DNA of 64,000 nucleotides, from positions 992,001 through 1,056,000 of the forward strand of contig JACKMK010000003.1 of the NCBI GenBank assembly GCA_024235395.1, read 5' to 3'. Numbering within the stretch: the stretch's first letter is position 1; each line of letters begins with the position of its first letter. Source of the DNA: Chromatiaceae bacterium (lineage in GTDB: Bacteria > Pseudomonadota > Gammaproteobacteria > Chromatiales > Chromatiaceae). This document shows positions 17,193-25,719 of the stretch, one piece after another. The notes below the pieces were generated by a model that saw nothing but the letters and a program-made list of their open reading frames with translations, was not told where the DNA came from and ran no database searches. The translations under genes and the position numbers were made by a program.

Positions 17193-17639
17193 CTAGTCGG
17201 TAATCTCCGCCTCGACGAGCTGTGCCAGCAGGTTGAGCGATTCCTGCCAACCGAGATAGCAGGCCTCTGCGGGAATGGCCTCGGGGATCCCCTCTTGGAT
17301 GATGTCGAGCTCGGTGCCGCACGCGACCTGTTTGATCGATATCGTGGTCTGCATCTCCCCCGGCAGATTCGGGTCGTCGAAGCTGTCGGTATGTCGTATG
17401 CGTTCGTTCGGCACGAGTTCGAGGTACTCGCCGCCGAAGGTATGGCTGTGACCGGTCGTGAAGTTCGTGAACGACATCCGGTAGGTACCCCCGACCCGGG
17501 CATCGAGGGCGTGAACCCTGCCCGTGAAACCGTTCGGTGGCAGCCACTTGGCCATCGCGTCGGCGTCCAGAAACGCACGATAGACGCGCTCCGGTGTTGC
17601 GCGGAGTACCCGGTGTAGCCTGACGCTGCTGGTCGCCAT
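17193..17639 (-). CDS. SRPBCC (AHSA1-type) family protein
   Basis: 148 residues with the START/Bet v1-like pattern: TSSVRLHRVLRATPERVYRAFLDADAMAKWLPPNGF at the N-terminus, a central GGTYRMSF, and LDIIQEGIP followed by YLGWQESLNLLAQLVE at the C-terminal helix. Proteins of this type bind hydrophobic ligands or act as Hsp90 co-chaperone-like domains; no ligand can be assigned. It is the downstream-most gene of the 16-gene minus-strand block that ends at 26235. Confidence 0.88.
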   Translation of the reverse strand: MATSSVRLHRVLRATPERVYRAFLDADAMAKWLPPNGFTGRVHALDARVGGTYRMSFTNFTTGHSHTFGGEYLELVPNERIRHTDSFDDPNLPGEMQTTISIKQVACGTELDIIQEGIPEAIPAEACYLGWQESLNLLAQLVEAEITD

Positions 17640-17707
17640 GTTCGATTCCTCAGTTGATCTATCGGGATGCCCGAGCCGCCGCTGCGGAAAACCGCTACCG
17701 CGCCAGG

Positions 17708-18169
17708 TCAGGAGCCGCCCTGCCTGCGCAGATAGTTGTCGCGGTGTTTCTCACAGACCGCCATCAGCCAGGACTCCCAATCCGGGATCTGATCGAAATC
17801 CGCATCGCGTTCGAATTTCACCCGGGTGTAGCGCGCCTGTTCGCCAAGGGTGCCGGGGTCGAGCCGCTCGATGGTGTGCAGCAACGCCTCGTACTCGGCC
17901 TGGCTCACATCGAACGGGCGCCAGGTCGCGCCGGGACTCATGCCGCCCTGGCTACCGCCGGATCGGAAGATCTGGTTGGCGATGTGCAGCGGAGGAAAGA
18001 TGCCGCAGGCGCCGAAGTAGGGAATGTCGTACACCAGTACCGAGAGTTCGGCATGGCGTCGTTCCGGTTCACCGTGAAACTCGTGGCGTTCGTACTCAAT
18101 GTTCATCATGTCCGCACCGATCACAACGGAACAACATACAGCGATGGAGATCGCGAGCAGCTTATTCAT
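17708..18169 (-). CDS. hypothetical exported protein
   Basis: 153 residues from the ATG at 18169, which gives a signal peptide (MNKLLAISIAVCCSVVIGA); a start 15 codons upstream would bury it. The mature protein contains ELSVLVYDIPYFGACGIFPPLHIAN and a C-terminal region with aromatic and charged residues (DWESWLMAVCEKHRDNYLRRQ). I do not recognise the family. Two cysteines in the mature part could form a disulfide. It belongs to the minus-strand accessory block. Confidence 0.6.
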   Translation of the reverse strand: MNKLLAISIAVCCSVVIGADMMNIEYERHEFHGEPERRHAELSVLVYDIPYFGACGIFPPLHIANQIFRSGGSQGGMSPGATWRPFDVSQAEYEALLHTIERLDPGTLGEQARYTRVKFERDADFDQIPDWESWLMAVCEKHRDNYLRRQGGS

Positions 18170-18316
18170 TGGCGATTTCTTCATCAACGACGAGTCAAGT
18201 GACGTCCGGGACACCGTACGGCGCTTGCAGCCGAGTCGCGACCAGCACAGCGGCGGCAGGTGTTTCGCGTGTCCAGGTGTGGGGCAACAAACGCCTCGCC
18301 GCCAACAAGGCGTATC

Positions 18317-18757
18317 TCACCCTATGCCGATCTGCGAGATGACCGCGGCGATCAGAATGGCGACGACGATCGCGCCCAGCGCCATCACGGCAAACTGGAA
18401 GGCCATGGCGATGCCGCCGAGGACTGCGGCGCCGCCGGCAGCGCGGACCGATTCTTTCCTTGCAAACCCGACAACACCCAGGATGATCGCCAGGCCGCCC
18501 AGAATCCCCGTGGCGATACGGAGCCCCTGATCGAGATCGATCGCTCTGGGTGCACTTGCCTCCTCGACCTTTTCGCCCTTCAGCGCAGCGATGGTGGCAT
18601 TCTTGATCGCTACCGCCTTCTCGGCCACCGTCCTCTCAAGACTCGGTTGCGGTGAGAAGGGGCCGGCCCAGAAATGGGAAACGGCCACCAGCAAGGCGAT
18701 GGCGCCCAATCCGATACCGACGAAGCTTATTGTGGATCTGCGTTCTTCCATCGACAT
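18317..18757 (-). CDS. hypothetical membrane protein
   Basis: 146 residues. The ATG at 18757 has GGGAAGA just upstream; a longer frame upstream overlaps the next gene. One N-terminal helix (about 10-30), a hydrophilic middle with VAIKNATIAALKGEKVEE, then two C-terminal hydrophobic helices (about 75-95 and 110-145, very Ala/Gly/Ile-rich). Family not recognised. The next gene upstream stops at 18786, so the two are likely co-transcribed. Confidence 0.6.
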   Translation of the reverse strand: MSMEERRSTISFVGIGLGAIALLVAVSHFWAGPFSPQPSLERTVAEKAVAIKNATIAALKGEKVEEASAPRAIDLDQGLRIATGILGGLAIILGVVGFARKESVRAAGGAAVLGGIAMAFQFAVMALGAIVVAILIAAVISQIGIG

Positions 18758-18785
18758 TCTTCCCGCAAATGGCGCCTGCAACGGT

Positions 18786-19469
18786 TCAAGGGACCTCGGC
18801 GAGCGCTCGATGCGCGGCGCCTTTGAAGTCAACAGGTGCCGGCCGGCCTTTCTTGCGCGCCTTCTCGCGCGCGATCTGGTGATTCATGTCGGCCGCGATG
18901 AAGATGACGGGCTTGCCGGCCTGGCGTGCCGCGAGCATCTCGTCCCTGGTGACGTCACCACCGCCGATGGCGACGAACGACGTGCCGCTTTGCACCATCG
19001 CCGTCGATGTGGGCGAGAGGTGACCGGTCCCTTCGATCCGCCCTCCCCAGGTTTCGTCTTCGACAAAGAATACGTAGTCGACACACTGCGAAAGTGCAAC
19101 GTGCTCGTCGCGGGCGAGCGTGGAGACGATGCCCATCGTCGTAAAGCCCTTCTGCTTCGCGATCTCGTAGACAGCGCCGATCCCCTCGGCAGTGGCACCG
19201 ATATTGACCAACGTCTTTTCGGGGGCTCGACCGTCGAGTAGCCGTGAAGCGTGCGCGATCATTGCACCGGGGTTCTCGTATTGGGCGCCGGAAAATCCGG
19301 TAAAGGTCAGCACGTCCATTTTTCTGTCGTCGATGAACGACCTGATCGACGAGGGCGTTGCCACGCGCACTTCCTGCGGCCCATCACAGGCACACGCCGT
19401 ACCTGGCACGAACGCCAGACAGCAAGTGATCAACGCCGCGCGTTTGATGCCGGGGATGTGACTGAACAT
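18786..19469 (-). CDS. exported protein, possibly SLOG/Rossmann-like
   Basis: 227 residues. Signal peptide to about residue 27 (GTACACDG). The mature part contains FTGFSGAQYENPGAM, NIGATAEGIGAVYEIAKQKGFTTMGIVSTLA and VAIGGGDVTRDEMLAARQAGKPVIFI. The glycine-rich GGGDVTRDEM followed by a beta strand resembles the nucleotide-binding loop of SLOG/lysine-decarboxylase-like folds, but those are usually cytoplasmic, so this is an inference from one motif. Conserved Cys in SQCVDYVFFVED. Part of the minus-strand block. Confidence 0.55.
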   Translation of the reverse strand: MFSHIPGIKRAALITCCLAFVPGTACACDGPQEVRVATPSSIRSFIDDRKMDVLTFTGFSGAQYENPGAMIAHASRLLDGRAPEKTLVNIGATAEGIGAVYEIAKQKGFTTMGIVSTLARDEHVALSQCVDYVFFVEDETWGGRIEGTGHLSPTSTAMVQSGTSFVAIGGGDVTRDEMLAARQAGKPVIFIAADMNHQIAREKARKKGRPAPVDFKGAAHRALAEVP

Positions 19470-19596
19470 CGGGTGTTTTCCTGAGCACTTGGTGAATCAG
19501 GCGGCCCGACCCTTTTCACGTTCGAGCCGCGTTCATTGAGGGCGGACACGCGCCCGTTCGTTGCGATTGGCGTGAACACATCATTCACCAGCCTGT

Positions 19597-20163
19597 TCAC
19601 GGTTCGAGCGAGATCTTGCCGACCACTTCGACGTCGCCATTTTCGGCGACGGTGCCTACCAGCAGGTCGCCCATGTCGATCAACTCCATCGTCAGTGCAT
19701 CGATGTTGGGGCGATGATTGACGAAGACGATCGGCGTGCTGCCGCGGTGTTCGATGAGCAGCGCGCTCACTTTGGCCTGGAAGGCCTCTTCTCCGGACGC
19801 ATCGCCCACCGGCTTTTGCCGCAAGTCCGGATCTGTCAGGTACTCGCCAAAAGCGATCTGTGCAGTCTCGGTGCATCGGCACATGGGGGAGCTGATGACC
19901 TTCGGTCTGACGCCATGATTCGAAAATACCGCGCCTATCCGTTTCGATTGGGCTCTGCCTTCTGCGGTCAGGGTGCTCTCGCCCCGACAATTTCCGCTCG
20001 CGTCCCAGGCGAGCATATTGGTACCGTCGCGATTGCCGCTCGATTCCGCGTTGCGCATCAGAACAACCATGTTCGGTTCTCTCTTCAATCGTTCCCACAG
20101 CGATTCGTCGGCGGCCGCAGAAGAAGCAACCATCGACAAGGTCAGCATCGACAGGACACGCAT
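19597..20163 (-). CDS. exported histidine phosphatase-family protein lacking the catalytic His
   Basis: 188 residues. The signal peptide (MRVLSMLTLSMVASSAAA) fixes the start at 20163. The fold is of the phosphoglycerate-mutase/histidine phosphatase type: VVLMRNAES, TLTAEGRAQSKRIGAVF, ISSPMCRCTETAQIAFG and IVFVNHRPNIDALTMEL. In the family the first motif is RHG or RHAE; here it is RNAE, so the phosphate-accepting His is Asn (codon AAC, one base from CAC). The second-site His in FVNHRPN is kept. It may be a pseudoenzyme or bind a phospho-ligand without turnover. A single-base sequencing error is possible. Confidence 0.78.
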   Translation of the reverse strand: MRVLSMLTLSMVASSAAADESLWERLKREPNMVVLMRNAESSGNRDGTNMLAWDASGNCRGESTLTAEGRAQSKRIGAVFSNHGVRPKVISSPMCRCTETAQIAFGEYLTDPDLRQKPVGDASGEEAFQAKVSALLIEHRGSTPIVFVNHRPNIDALTMELIDMGDLLVGTVAENGDVEVVGKISLEP

Positions 20164-20309
20164 GATTGCATGCTTACACCAAACCGGAGGGTGGCCTCGG
20201 CGGGGAAGGGACTTTCGACCACGGCGATGCGTGGCGCCGCACGCAGAGGGGCGCAGCGAGTCGAACGGCCTGAGCCGGGGGCTTGTTTGTCTTGTCGCCA
20301 TGCGGGCAG

Positions 20310-20600
20310 CTACGGCTTGGGTTCGTAGACTTCGTTGATGGTCGTTTCCGGTGGTGCGGTCGCCAGCCCTTCCAGCACCGTCCCCAGTTTCTCGCGAATA
20401 GAGGCTCCAGCCGCCACCGCTTCCTCCTTCGATCGCCAAAGGGTGACAGACGCGTATCTACGTTCATCCTCCGAAACCATGTAGGTGGCGCTCACAAATC
20501 CTGTTAGAGACCTGGTGAACGCATACAGATCGTCGGCCATCGCTTCAATGGCCGGTCGATTCTCCGACGTTGATGGGAATGAAAAGACGCGTGCATACAT
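20310..20600 (-). CDS. small ABM-domain-like protein
   Basis: 96 residues. Starts MYARVFSFPSTSENRP and continues with GFVSATYMVSEDERRYASVTLWRSKEEAVAAG, the beta-alpha pattern of the dimeric alpha/beta-barrel (antibiotic biosynthesis monooxygenase-like) fold. No cofactor motif exists in this fold, so an enzymatic role cannot be stated. GGAGG lies 7 bases before the ATG. The flanking gaps (146 and 130 bases) contain degenerate repeats resembling those described at 23.98-25.80 kb. Confidence 0.65.
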   Translation of the reverse strand: MYARVFSFPSTSENRPAIEAMADDLYAFTRSLTGFVSATYMVSEDERRYASVTLWRSKEEAVAAGASIREKLGTVLEGLATAPPETTINEVYEPKP

Positions 20601-20730
20601 GAGCGATCCTCCGGTTCGTTACCCTGGTCTTCGGCATGCCGTGCCTGGGTGCTCAAGCAGACGGCGGCTCGTGGGGAGTGCGGATCGCCCCGTAGTGACC
20701 GCGACGCCTGCGGTCCGCTTCGCCGCGCTG

Positions 20731-21327
20731 CTAGTTCATCGCGATCCATACCGAAGTCCCCAGCAGGATGGAACCAAAGAATACCCCCTGGTACTTCGCG
20801 AACCATGCCTCCTGCAGCACCGCGGCCAGCGCCTTGCCCCCGGTCACCCACAACAGGTTGGCAGACAGCGTGAGCAGCGCCAGTGCACCCGTGAAGCCCA
20901 GTACCGCCGCGACGCCGCTTGCTTCGAAATTGTAGAACAGGGAAAACATCAGAGTTGGAATCAGCAGGAACTTGCCGTTGAGCACCTGCAGCAAAACGCC
21001 CTCCTTGAAACCCAGTGGCTCCGATGCGGCACCGCTTGCCACTTTCGATCGGAAGAAACGGATGGAGAGGAACAACAGGGCGAGCACGCCAGCCCATTTC
21101 AGAGCGACAGTGGCCCATTCGGATTCACTGACGACGATGGTGATACCGAAACCGATCAATACGGACTGGAGCACGCAAATCACATTGGTACCCAGCAAAA
21201 AGGGCAGGGTTGCCCTGAGGCCGAAAGCCGCGCCCATGGCGGCAAGCATGACATTCGCAGGGCCGGGACTGAACGTCAGCGGTGCAAGCGCCAGAAACCA
21301 GGCTGCGACTGTGAAATGCTCATTCAC
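20731..21327 (-). CDS. LysE-family amino-acid exporter
   Basis: 198 residues, the normal size for LysE/RhtB exporters. Six hydrophobic segments. The family signature FSPGPANVMLAAMGAAFGLRATLPFLLG lies in residues 20-47, followed by GFKEGVLLQVLNGK in the central loop. Substrate unknown (amino acids or small cationic compounds). The EamA-like exporter gene upstream stops 60 bases before the start; that short gap is repeat-like. Confidence 0.88.
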   Translation of the reverse strand: MNEHFTVAAWFLALAPLTFSPGPANVMLAAMGAAFGLRATLPFLLGTNVICVLQSVLIGFGITIVVSESEWATVALKWAGVLALLFLSIRFFRSKVASGAASEPLGFKEGVLLQVLNGKFLLIPTLMFSLFYNFEASGVAAVLGFTGALALLTLSANLLWVTGGKALAAVLQEAWFAKYQGVFFGSILLGTSVWIAMN

Positions 21328-21387
21328 CCGGCTGTCGCCCGGGAAGGCGGAATGCTGTGGCTCGGAGCGAAGCGTGCGGCTTTCGAC

Positions 21388-21858
21388 TCACTTGACGTGC
21401 CTTAGCAGATCGATCCACAGGCGAGACAGCTCGCCTTGTTTCAGTGAGATCAACAAAGCGCCAGTCACCATCAGCGATGCCCCGGCGATCGCCCGCCAAC
21501 CGAGCGGCTCCGCGAGGAACCCGGCCGCCAGAAGCACGACGAAAACAATGCTCAGACGATCGATCGCAACCACCGCGGAGGCGGGTCCATCACGCAGTGC
21601 GAAGAAATAGAAGAGCCACGACAATGCCCCGGCCACACCTGCCAGGACAAGAAGCCCCCATTCTCTGCTGTTCAGCGTGTGTATCGAGAAGTCTCGAAAC
21701 CTTCCCAGTGTCCATGCCGTGGCTACCAGGAATGCCGCCATGACCAACGAGCGCAATGTCGTTGCCAAAGTCGGCTCGACTTCACTCAGCCCCAGTTTGG
21801 CGAAGATCGCCACCAGCGCTGCCGCGAAGGCGGAGAGAAAGGCATATAGAATCCACAT
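21388..21858 (-). CDS. EamA/DMT-family small transporter
   Basis: 156 residues from the ATG at 21858 (MWILYAFLSAF). A single EamA domain of about five helices, the half-size form: ALVAIFAKLGLSEVEPTLATTLRSLVM, GVAGALSWLFYFFALRDGPASAVVAIDRLSIVFVVLLA and FLAEPLGWRAIAGASLMVTGALL. Half-size members act as homodimers. Substrate unknown. A longer frame upstream runs through a non-coding gap. Confidence 0.85.
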   Translation of the reverse strand: MWILYAFLSAFAAALVAIFAKLGLSEVEPTLATTLRSLVMAAFLVATAWTLGRFRDFSIHTLNSREWGLLVLAGVAGALSWLFYFFALRDGPASAVVAIDRLSIVFVVLLAAGFLAEPLGWRAIAGASLMVTGALLISLKQGELSRLWIDLLRHVK

Positions 21859-21998
21859 TCTCGACTCCTTTTCTGGCGCCCTCATTGGAGCGAATCTCCG
21901 CCGGCTATCCGAACGATACGCTTTGCAGCGGCCGACCAAGCCTGGGACAACGTGCAGTGCGGGTCGAACGCGTTTGTGTGCTTATTCGGTGGCCCGGA

Positions 21999-22430
21999 TC
22001 ATCCACCTTCCTGCGACGACACGAACTCCGCGTAATTTTGCGACAGCTTCGAGTAGTGCACCAACCAGTACGCCAGCAATCCAAACGCCGGATCGAGGAT
22101 CACCAGAACCAGCCACCAGAAAGGTCGAACCGCCAGGAACAGCCAATCGCGCCGCCTGGCGTCGCGATAGACATATGAGCCAAGAATCAGCCCGAAGGCG
22201 TAGTAGGCGACCCACCAACTGACCGGCCAAAAGAAAGCGGACCAGCCAGACGATCCAGACGTTTGATGGCGGGACGTCGCGCCCTCGGCGACGGCGTCTG
22301 CTTTATTGACGCAGCGCGCATATTTTTCGGCATCGGCGATCTCGTTGCAGATGAACTCTGCTGCCTTGTTTGTGGCAAATGCCGCCTGTGCCGTAAGCAA
22401 AAGCACAACTGCAGCGAAGACCATGCGCAT
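21999..22430 (-). CDS. hypothetical membrane protein
   Basis: 143 residues from the ATG at 22430, which has AAAGGAG just upstream. The N-terminal signal-like helix (MRMVFAAVVLLLTAQAAFA) is followed by a hydrophilic region with CNEIADAEKYARCVNKA (two Cys) and then two transmembrane helices around residues 65-90 and 95-125 (rich in Trp). No family recognised. The preceding gap of 83 bases holds a weak inverted repeat. Confidence 0.6.
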   Translation of the reverse strand: MRMVFAAVVLLLTAQAAFATNKAAEFICNEIADAEKYARCVNKADAVAEGATSRHQTSGSSGWSAFFWPVSWWVAYYAFGLILGSYVYRDARRRDWLFLAVRPFWWLVLVILDPAFGLLAYWLVHYSKLSQNYAEFVSSQEGG

Positions 22431-22513
22431 GACTACTCCTTTCAAACTTTGGTGCCTCAACAACTATCGCCCGTCAACAGGCCTTGCGGTTGCCCGACGT
22501 TCAGACGGCGATG

Positions 22514-22897
22514 TCAGTTTTCATGGTCGTACCCAACTGTGACGCCGTCGCTGGTGATCGTGGCAATCACCTTCGTTCCCCTCGTGAAGTAGATCGGTTT
22601 GGACTCGGCCGTCGCCCCATCAGGATAGCTGACCCGGAACCGAATCGCCGCCTCGGCGTCCAGGCTGAACTCGAAAGAGGACATTGCGCCAATATTGCCG
22701 ATCTGCTTCGCGTCGTTTCGCCATTTTGCGACAACGAACACCGGTTCTCTCGAATTGTTCACGACCACGAACGCGGGATCGAAGAACGCCGGGGCCGCCA
22801 GTATCGCCAGGATACCGAAGAAGAGTACGGCCGCTACGGTCAGGATGTTGAGGATGCGTCGAATCACTTCGAAGCGCCGGAGTAGGGCGCAAGGCAA
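22514..22897 (-). CDS. hypothetical single-pass membrane protein
   Basis: Up to 127 residues from a TTG at 22897; a GTG at 22867 is an alternative and neither has a good ribosome site. One N-terminal helix (ILNILTVAAVLFFGILAILAA), then a soluble beta-rich domain (FVVVNNSREPVFVVAKW, FRVSYPDGATAESKPIYFTRG) that should face the periplasm. Family not recognised. Confidence 0.5.
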   Translation of the reverse strand: MPCALLRRFEVIRRILNILTVAAVLFFGILAILAAPAFFDPAFVVVNNSREPVFVVAKWRNDAKQIGNIGAMSSFEFSLDAEAAIRFRVSYPDGATAESKPIYFTRGTKVIATITSDGVTVGYDHEN

Positions 22898-22937
22898 TGG
22901 TTTGTGGGGCTTGTCATGTCTTTTGTTACGCGGCTGG

Positions 22938-23276
22938 CTATTCAGATCCTCGTATCAGAACATTGGCGACTTGAACGATGAGAAAAGGACTGATGGCGGC
23001 CACAAGAAGCGCAAACCCCAGATCGTCGATCGCATTCGCCAGCCAGTCGAGGTAGATGTAGAACGAAAAGGCCCAGTTGAGCATCACCAATACACCGGCG
23101 ACCAGCACTGACATTCCCAGCTTGGCTGCTTTCCGTACGGTGCCAAACGAGATCATCGACAGCACAAACAAGACAACATAGAGAGGAATGACGACGATCG
23201 CGTCCACTCCCCCGGCAAACGATGCCGCTGGTGTCGCCAGCAATACGAGAGCAATCAGGAAACGTCTTGTCATCAT
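22938..23276 (-). CDS. hypothetical membrane protein
   Basis: 112 residues. Signal-like start (MMTRRFLIALVLLATPAASFA), then three hydrophobic helices (GVDAIVVIPLYVVLFVLSMI, KLGMSVLVAGVLVMLNWAFSF and a C-terminal one ending VANVLIRGSE). No charged catalytic motif. Start ATG at 23276 or the next ATG at 23273. Family not recognised. Confidence 0.55.
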   Translation of the reverse strand: MMTRRFLIALVLLATPAASFAGGVDAIVVIPLYVVLFVLSMISFGTVRKAAKLGMSVLVAGVLVMLNWAFSFYIYLDWLANAIDDLGFALLVAAISPFLIVQVANVLIRGSE

Positions 23277-23615
23277 GTCGAAATACAATGCCCGGGTTGG
23301 CGGCGCTCCGACCGGAGCGTATGAACGCGGGATAATGCCGGGGCAATGCGCGGGTAGGCGCGGCCTGCCGAGGGGTCAGAGTGACGAACGACATGGGTGC
23401 ATTGTCGGCTGCATCCGGTCTCCAGCGTCAAGCGTATGCCGAGCGCAAAAGGAACAGCCTCCGATGCCTGGGACAGCCAGGCGTGTATCCCCTGTCTCTT
23501 CACCCGCCTTTTATGGTGCGAAATCACCATGACCAAACCCCTGGGCCACATCAACCCGACGCGTCGCCGGAGCAATTGCCATCCTTCACTGCAAGCAGGG
23601 TGTCGGCGGCATGGG
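23277..23615. other. 339-base stretch without a convincing gene
   Basis: It lies between two minus-strand accessory genes. Small frames exist on both strands but have unusual composition and no family features. A perfect 7-bp stem-loop CGCTCCG-AC-CGGAGCG occupies 23304-23319 just before the start of the next gene, in the position where the other gaps of this block carry their repeats. Confidence 0.4.
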
Positions 23616-23975
23616 TTACGCAAACGATCTCGGGTTCGCCGATGAAATGGCAAGCTGCTGGAGCGACAACCGATCATTGCCTCTAAGCAACTCAAGCTGA
23701 GTGGAATTGCCAACCGCATTGAACGAAATCATTTCGCAGGTTGCTTCCCCAATGACCTCTTTCATTCTTTGGAACGGGTTGTCTGAACTTGTCAGATCGC
23801 GGCTTCCAATCAGGAGCTTCGAGCCAAAATCGTGTTCATAATGGCTCCAGCCTGCATGTGATCCAACGATCAAGCCTTTCTCAAAGGCAAGCTGCCAGAC
23901 CTCATGCTCAAGCGTGAGACTCTCGAGTTTCCCGGCGGATACCTCCACGATCTGGGCTGCTCTCAGACTGTGCAT
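23616..23975 (-). CDS. hypothetical protein
   Basis: 119 residues. I chose the ATG at 23975 because GGAGG lies 5 bases upstream; a TTG at 23987 would add four residues that lie inside the adjoining repeat. The protein is soluble, with LESLTLEHEVWQLAFEKGLIVGSHAGWSHYEHDFGSKLLIGS in its first half. Composition is less GC-rich than the core genes. No family recognised; no signal peptide. Confidence 0.5.
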   Translation of the reverse strand: MHSLRAAQIVEVSAGKLESLTLEHEVWQLAFEKGLIVGSHAGWSHYEHDFGSKLLIGSRDLTSSDNPFQRMKEVIGEATCEMISFNAVGNSTQLELLRGNDRLSLQQLAISSANPRSFA

Positions 23976-23981
23976 TCGTAC

Positions 23982-24063
23982 CTCCAACGCCTAGGGAAAG
24001 AGGTGCTCAGCGCGGAGCGCCGGCCCTCCGTGTGAGAAGCGCAGCACCGCACGGCTTGGCCTT
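23982..24063 (-). repeat. attC-like site A
   Basis: Read on the minus strand it starts right behind the DUF4375 stop with TAAGGCCAAGCCG and ends with GCGTTGGAG, the last seven bases being close to the integron core site GTTRRRY; the next gene starts 7 bases later. The interior is self-complementary. The upstream core box (RYYYAAC) is missing or degenerate in this copy. Confidence 0.5.
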
Positions 24064-24535
24064 ACGGCGCCCATCTAATGAATTCGCTCTCGTGGTGAAT
24101 CAAAAAGCTTTCCAATAGCTCGGTTTCGATGGGCGGTTCGCATGCATAGAACTCTTGATCGAAGTCAGCCATTTTTCCCGTATACTTGTTCTCTCTTTCC
24201 CAAACGATCAATTCCGAGTGGTCGTTTGGCATCTCTTCCGCCATCCTTGAGTTGACTGCATGTGCTCTTCCCAATACCTCGCTCTGGCGCATTGCGCCCA
24301 GGCTTTTTAAGGCCTTGACCACTTCGGCCTGATCGAGAACTGCGTTGTTGCCAAAATACTGATCATGGCCCCCATTCAGGATCTCGCTGCTATACCACCA
24401 CGCGAGGTAAGCGACCCGTTGGATGGGCGTGAATTCGTCAGGCGTCGCGCTTGTCAGCAACTGGAGGAAGGCATTCCACCGATCGGCTGGCATACCGCCG
24501 CAGTTGGTTTTGCTTACCTCAATCGGATCGGTCAT
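24062..24535 (-). CDS. DUF4375 (DMP19-like) protein
   Basis: 157 residues. Contains the signature LNGGHDQYFGNNA in the middle (family pattern NGGxxQYFxN), preceded by AYLAWWYSSEI. C-terminal half is acidic with FDQEFYACEPPIETELLESFLIHH. The family is widespread in accessory regions and is sometimes described as DNA-mimic (DMP19-related); no enzymatic activity is known. Codon composition is less GC-rich than in core genes. It lies between two attC-like repeats. Confidence 0.8.
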   Translation of the reverse strand: MTDPIEVSKTNCGGMPADRWNAFLQLLTSATPDEFTPIQRVAYLAWWYSSEILNGGHDQYFGNNAVLDQAEVVKALKSLGAMRQSEVLGRAHAVNSRMAEEMPNDHSELIVWERENKYTGKMADFDQEFYACEPPIETELLESFLIHHESEFIRWAP

Positions 24536-24543
24536 CTTGTCAG

Positions 24544-24672
24544 TCCTTACGCCCAGGTAAGCGGCGGCCGTTGGGGTTCAGCGTTTGAGCAATCATGGAG
24601 AAACCATGCGCGAGCGGGCGCGGCGTGCTGGGCGTCCGAGTGAGCCGCAGGCGGCTTGAACGCTTGTTCGGC
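24544..24672 (-). repeat. attC-like site B
   Basis: 129 bases. On the minus strand: GCCGAAC (upstream core), spacer AAGCG, TTCAAGCCGCC (L'' box), long self-complementary interior with GCGGCTCACTCGGACG, then CCGCTTACCTGGGC and GTAAGGA (downstream core). The DUF4375 start codon follows 8 bases later. Confidence 0.55.
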
Positions 24673-24754
24673 TGAATTTTCGCTACTTCCATAAACAGTC
24701 CCGCCGTGGAGGTGGAGTCAGCTTCATTGAGCGGGATTAGCGTGCCTGTTGGGG

Positions 24755-25120
24755 TTATTCGGCAAGCGTTTTTGGATCATCAACCGCCGGCCCCAGGTTT
24801 GACGACACGCGACCACTGGCTTTTTCAATACGAATCGCGCCTCTCGGGAGGCCCGCGACGCCAACAAATACAACTGATTCCCAATGATCGCCTTTGTCTT
24901 CAAGAGGACCAACAGCGCTTTCGATGTGCACATGCTTTCGATGGTAAAGATTGGCCATTGCCGTTGCTTCAGTAGCTGAAATCGCCCTTCCTTGTTCTAT
25001 CCTGTTCACCGCTGCCTGCATTTCCCCGATCGTGTTCTGTTTCAATTCTTCTGCAGCCGTGGATGCACAACCGGCATAAAGAGCTGCAACAATCATGAAC
25101 AGGCTGAAGATGGATTTCAT
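24755..25120 (-). CDS. hypothetical small lipoprotein-like exported protein
   Basis: 121 residues from the ATG at 25120, only 4 bases after an attC-like site. The N-terminus MKSIFSLFMIVAALYAGCAS is a signal peptide ending in a lipobox-like LYAGC. The mature part has EELKQNTIGEMQAAVNRIEQGRAISATEATAMANLY and a C-terminal beta-rich region (SVVFVGVAGLPRGAIRIEKASG). Family not recognised. Confidence 0.55.
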   Translation of the reverse strand: MKSIFSLFMIVAALYAGCASTAAEELKQNTIGEMQAAVNRIEQGRAISATEATAMANLYHRKHVHIESAVGPLEDKGDHWESVVFVGVAGLPRGAIRIEKASGRVSSNLGPAVDDPKTLAE

Positions 25121-25124
25121 GCGA

Positions 25125-25260
25125 GCTTTACTGCCAAGGTAAGCGGCGTTCAGCATGGAGCGCCTGATCGGGCAAAAATGGTGGAGCCGTGCCCGAGCGA
25201 GTGCGGAGTGCTGAGCGTCCGAGTGAGCCGCAGGCGAACGGCTTGGCCGCCTTGTTGGCC
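25125..25260 (-). repeat. attC-like site C
   Basis: 136 bases. On the minus strand: GGCCAAC (core), AAGGCG, GCCAAGCCG (L''), GCCTGCGGCTCACTCGGACG, long inverted interior, then GCCGCTTACCTTGGC and GTAAAGC (core). Its central part is identical over tens of bases to sites B and D. Confidence 0.6.
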
Positions 25261-25277
25261 GCTGCACCTCGCACCTG

Positions 25278-25709
25278 CTAGTTGACCCTAAACTGCGCAT
25301 GACAAGACAAGCATTGCTTCATCAGCTCACCCGTGAATTCAGCAAGAGTATCCATATCATCGGTTTCGGCTCGGATCACGAGCTCTTCGAACATCATGTG
25401 GGTTGGGCCGCCCAACGCTTTGAAGGATTCCGGCAGTTTGGCTCGGACCGCTGTGGGCGTGTTTCTCGCCATTTGATTTCCCGATAGGCGCGCTGAACGA
25501 ATGATCAGCTCACGATCTTCCGTGCCGATGCCCAGAACGATGCCTTGAATACTAGCCAGCATGTTCCGCATTTCGGCAAGAAATTCAACGGCCTCCGATT
25601 CCGTGAGTTGAAGATTGACTCGGGCGTCGACCGAGCCACCGCCATCTGCCACCGCAATTGCAGAAACGCTTAGGCACAGCGGCATGAATAGTTTCTTGAT
25701 CAGATCCAT
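25278..25709 (-). CDS. exported cytochrome c'-like heme protein
   Basis: 143 residues. Signal peptide about 1-21 (SVSAIAVADGG). The heme-binding motif C133-L-S-C136-H137 sits ten residues from the C-terminus, as in cytochromes c' and c-556, in a helical four-helix-bundle-like protein (LTESEAVEFLAEMRNMLASIQG and FEELVIRAETDDMDTLAEFTGELMKQ). Axial sixth-ligand position not obvious. Heme attachment would depend on the ccm genes at 54-61 kb. It is flanked by two attC-like sites. Confidence 0.78.
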   Translation of the reverse strand: MDLIKKLFMPLCLSVSAIAVADGGGSVDARVNLQLTESEAVEFLAEMRNMLASIQGIVLGIGTEDRELIIRSARLSGNQMARNTPTAVRAKLPESFKALGGPTHMMFEELVIRAETDDMDTLAEFTGELMKQCLSCHAQFRVN

Positions 25710-25719
25710 CTCGTTTTAC

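Noticed and set aside
23273..23719. 148-codon minus-strand frame (start VISHHKRRVK part)
   Set aside because: Arg/His/Ser-rich with no family pattern, overlaps a better-supported gene and has no good ribosome site.
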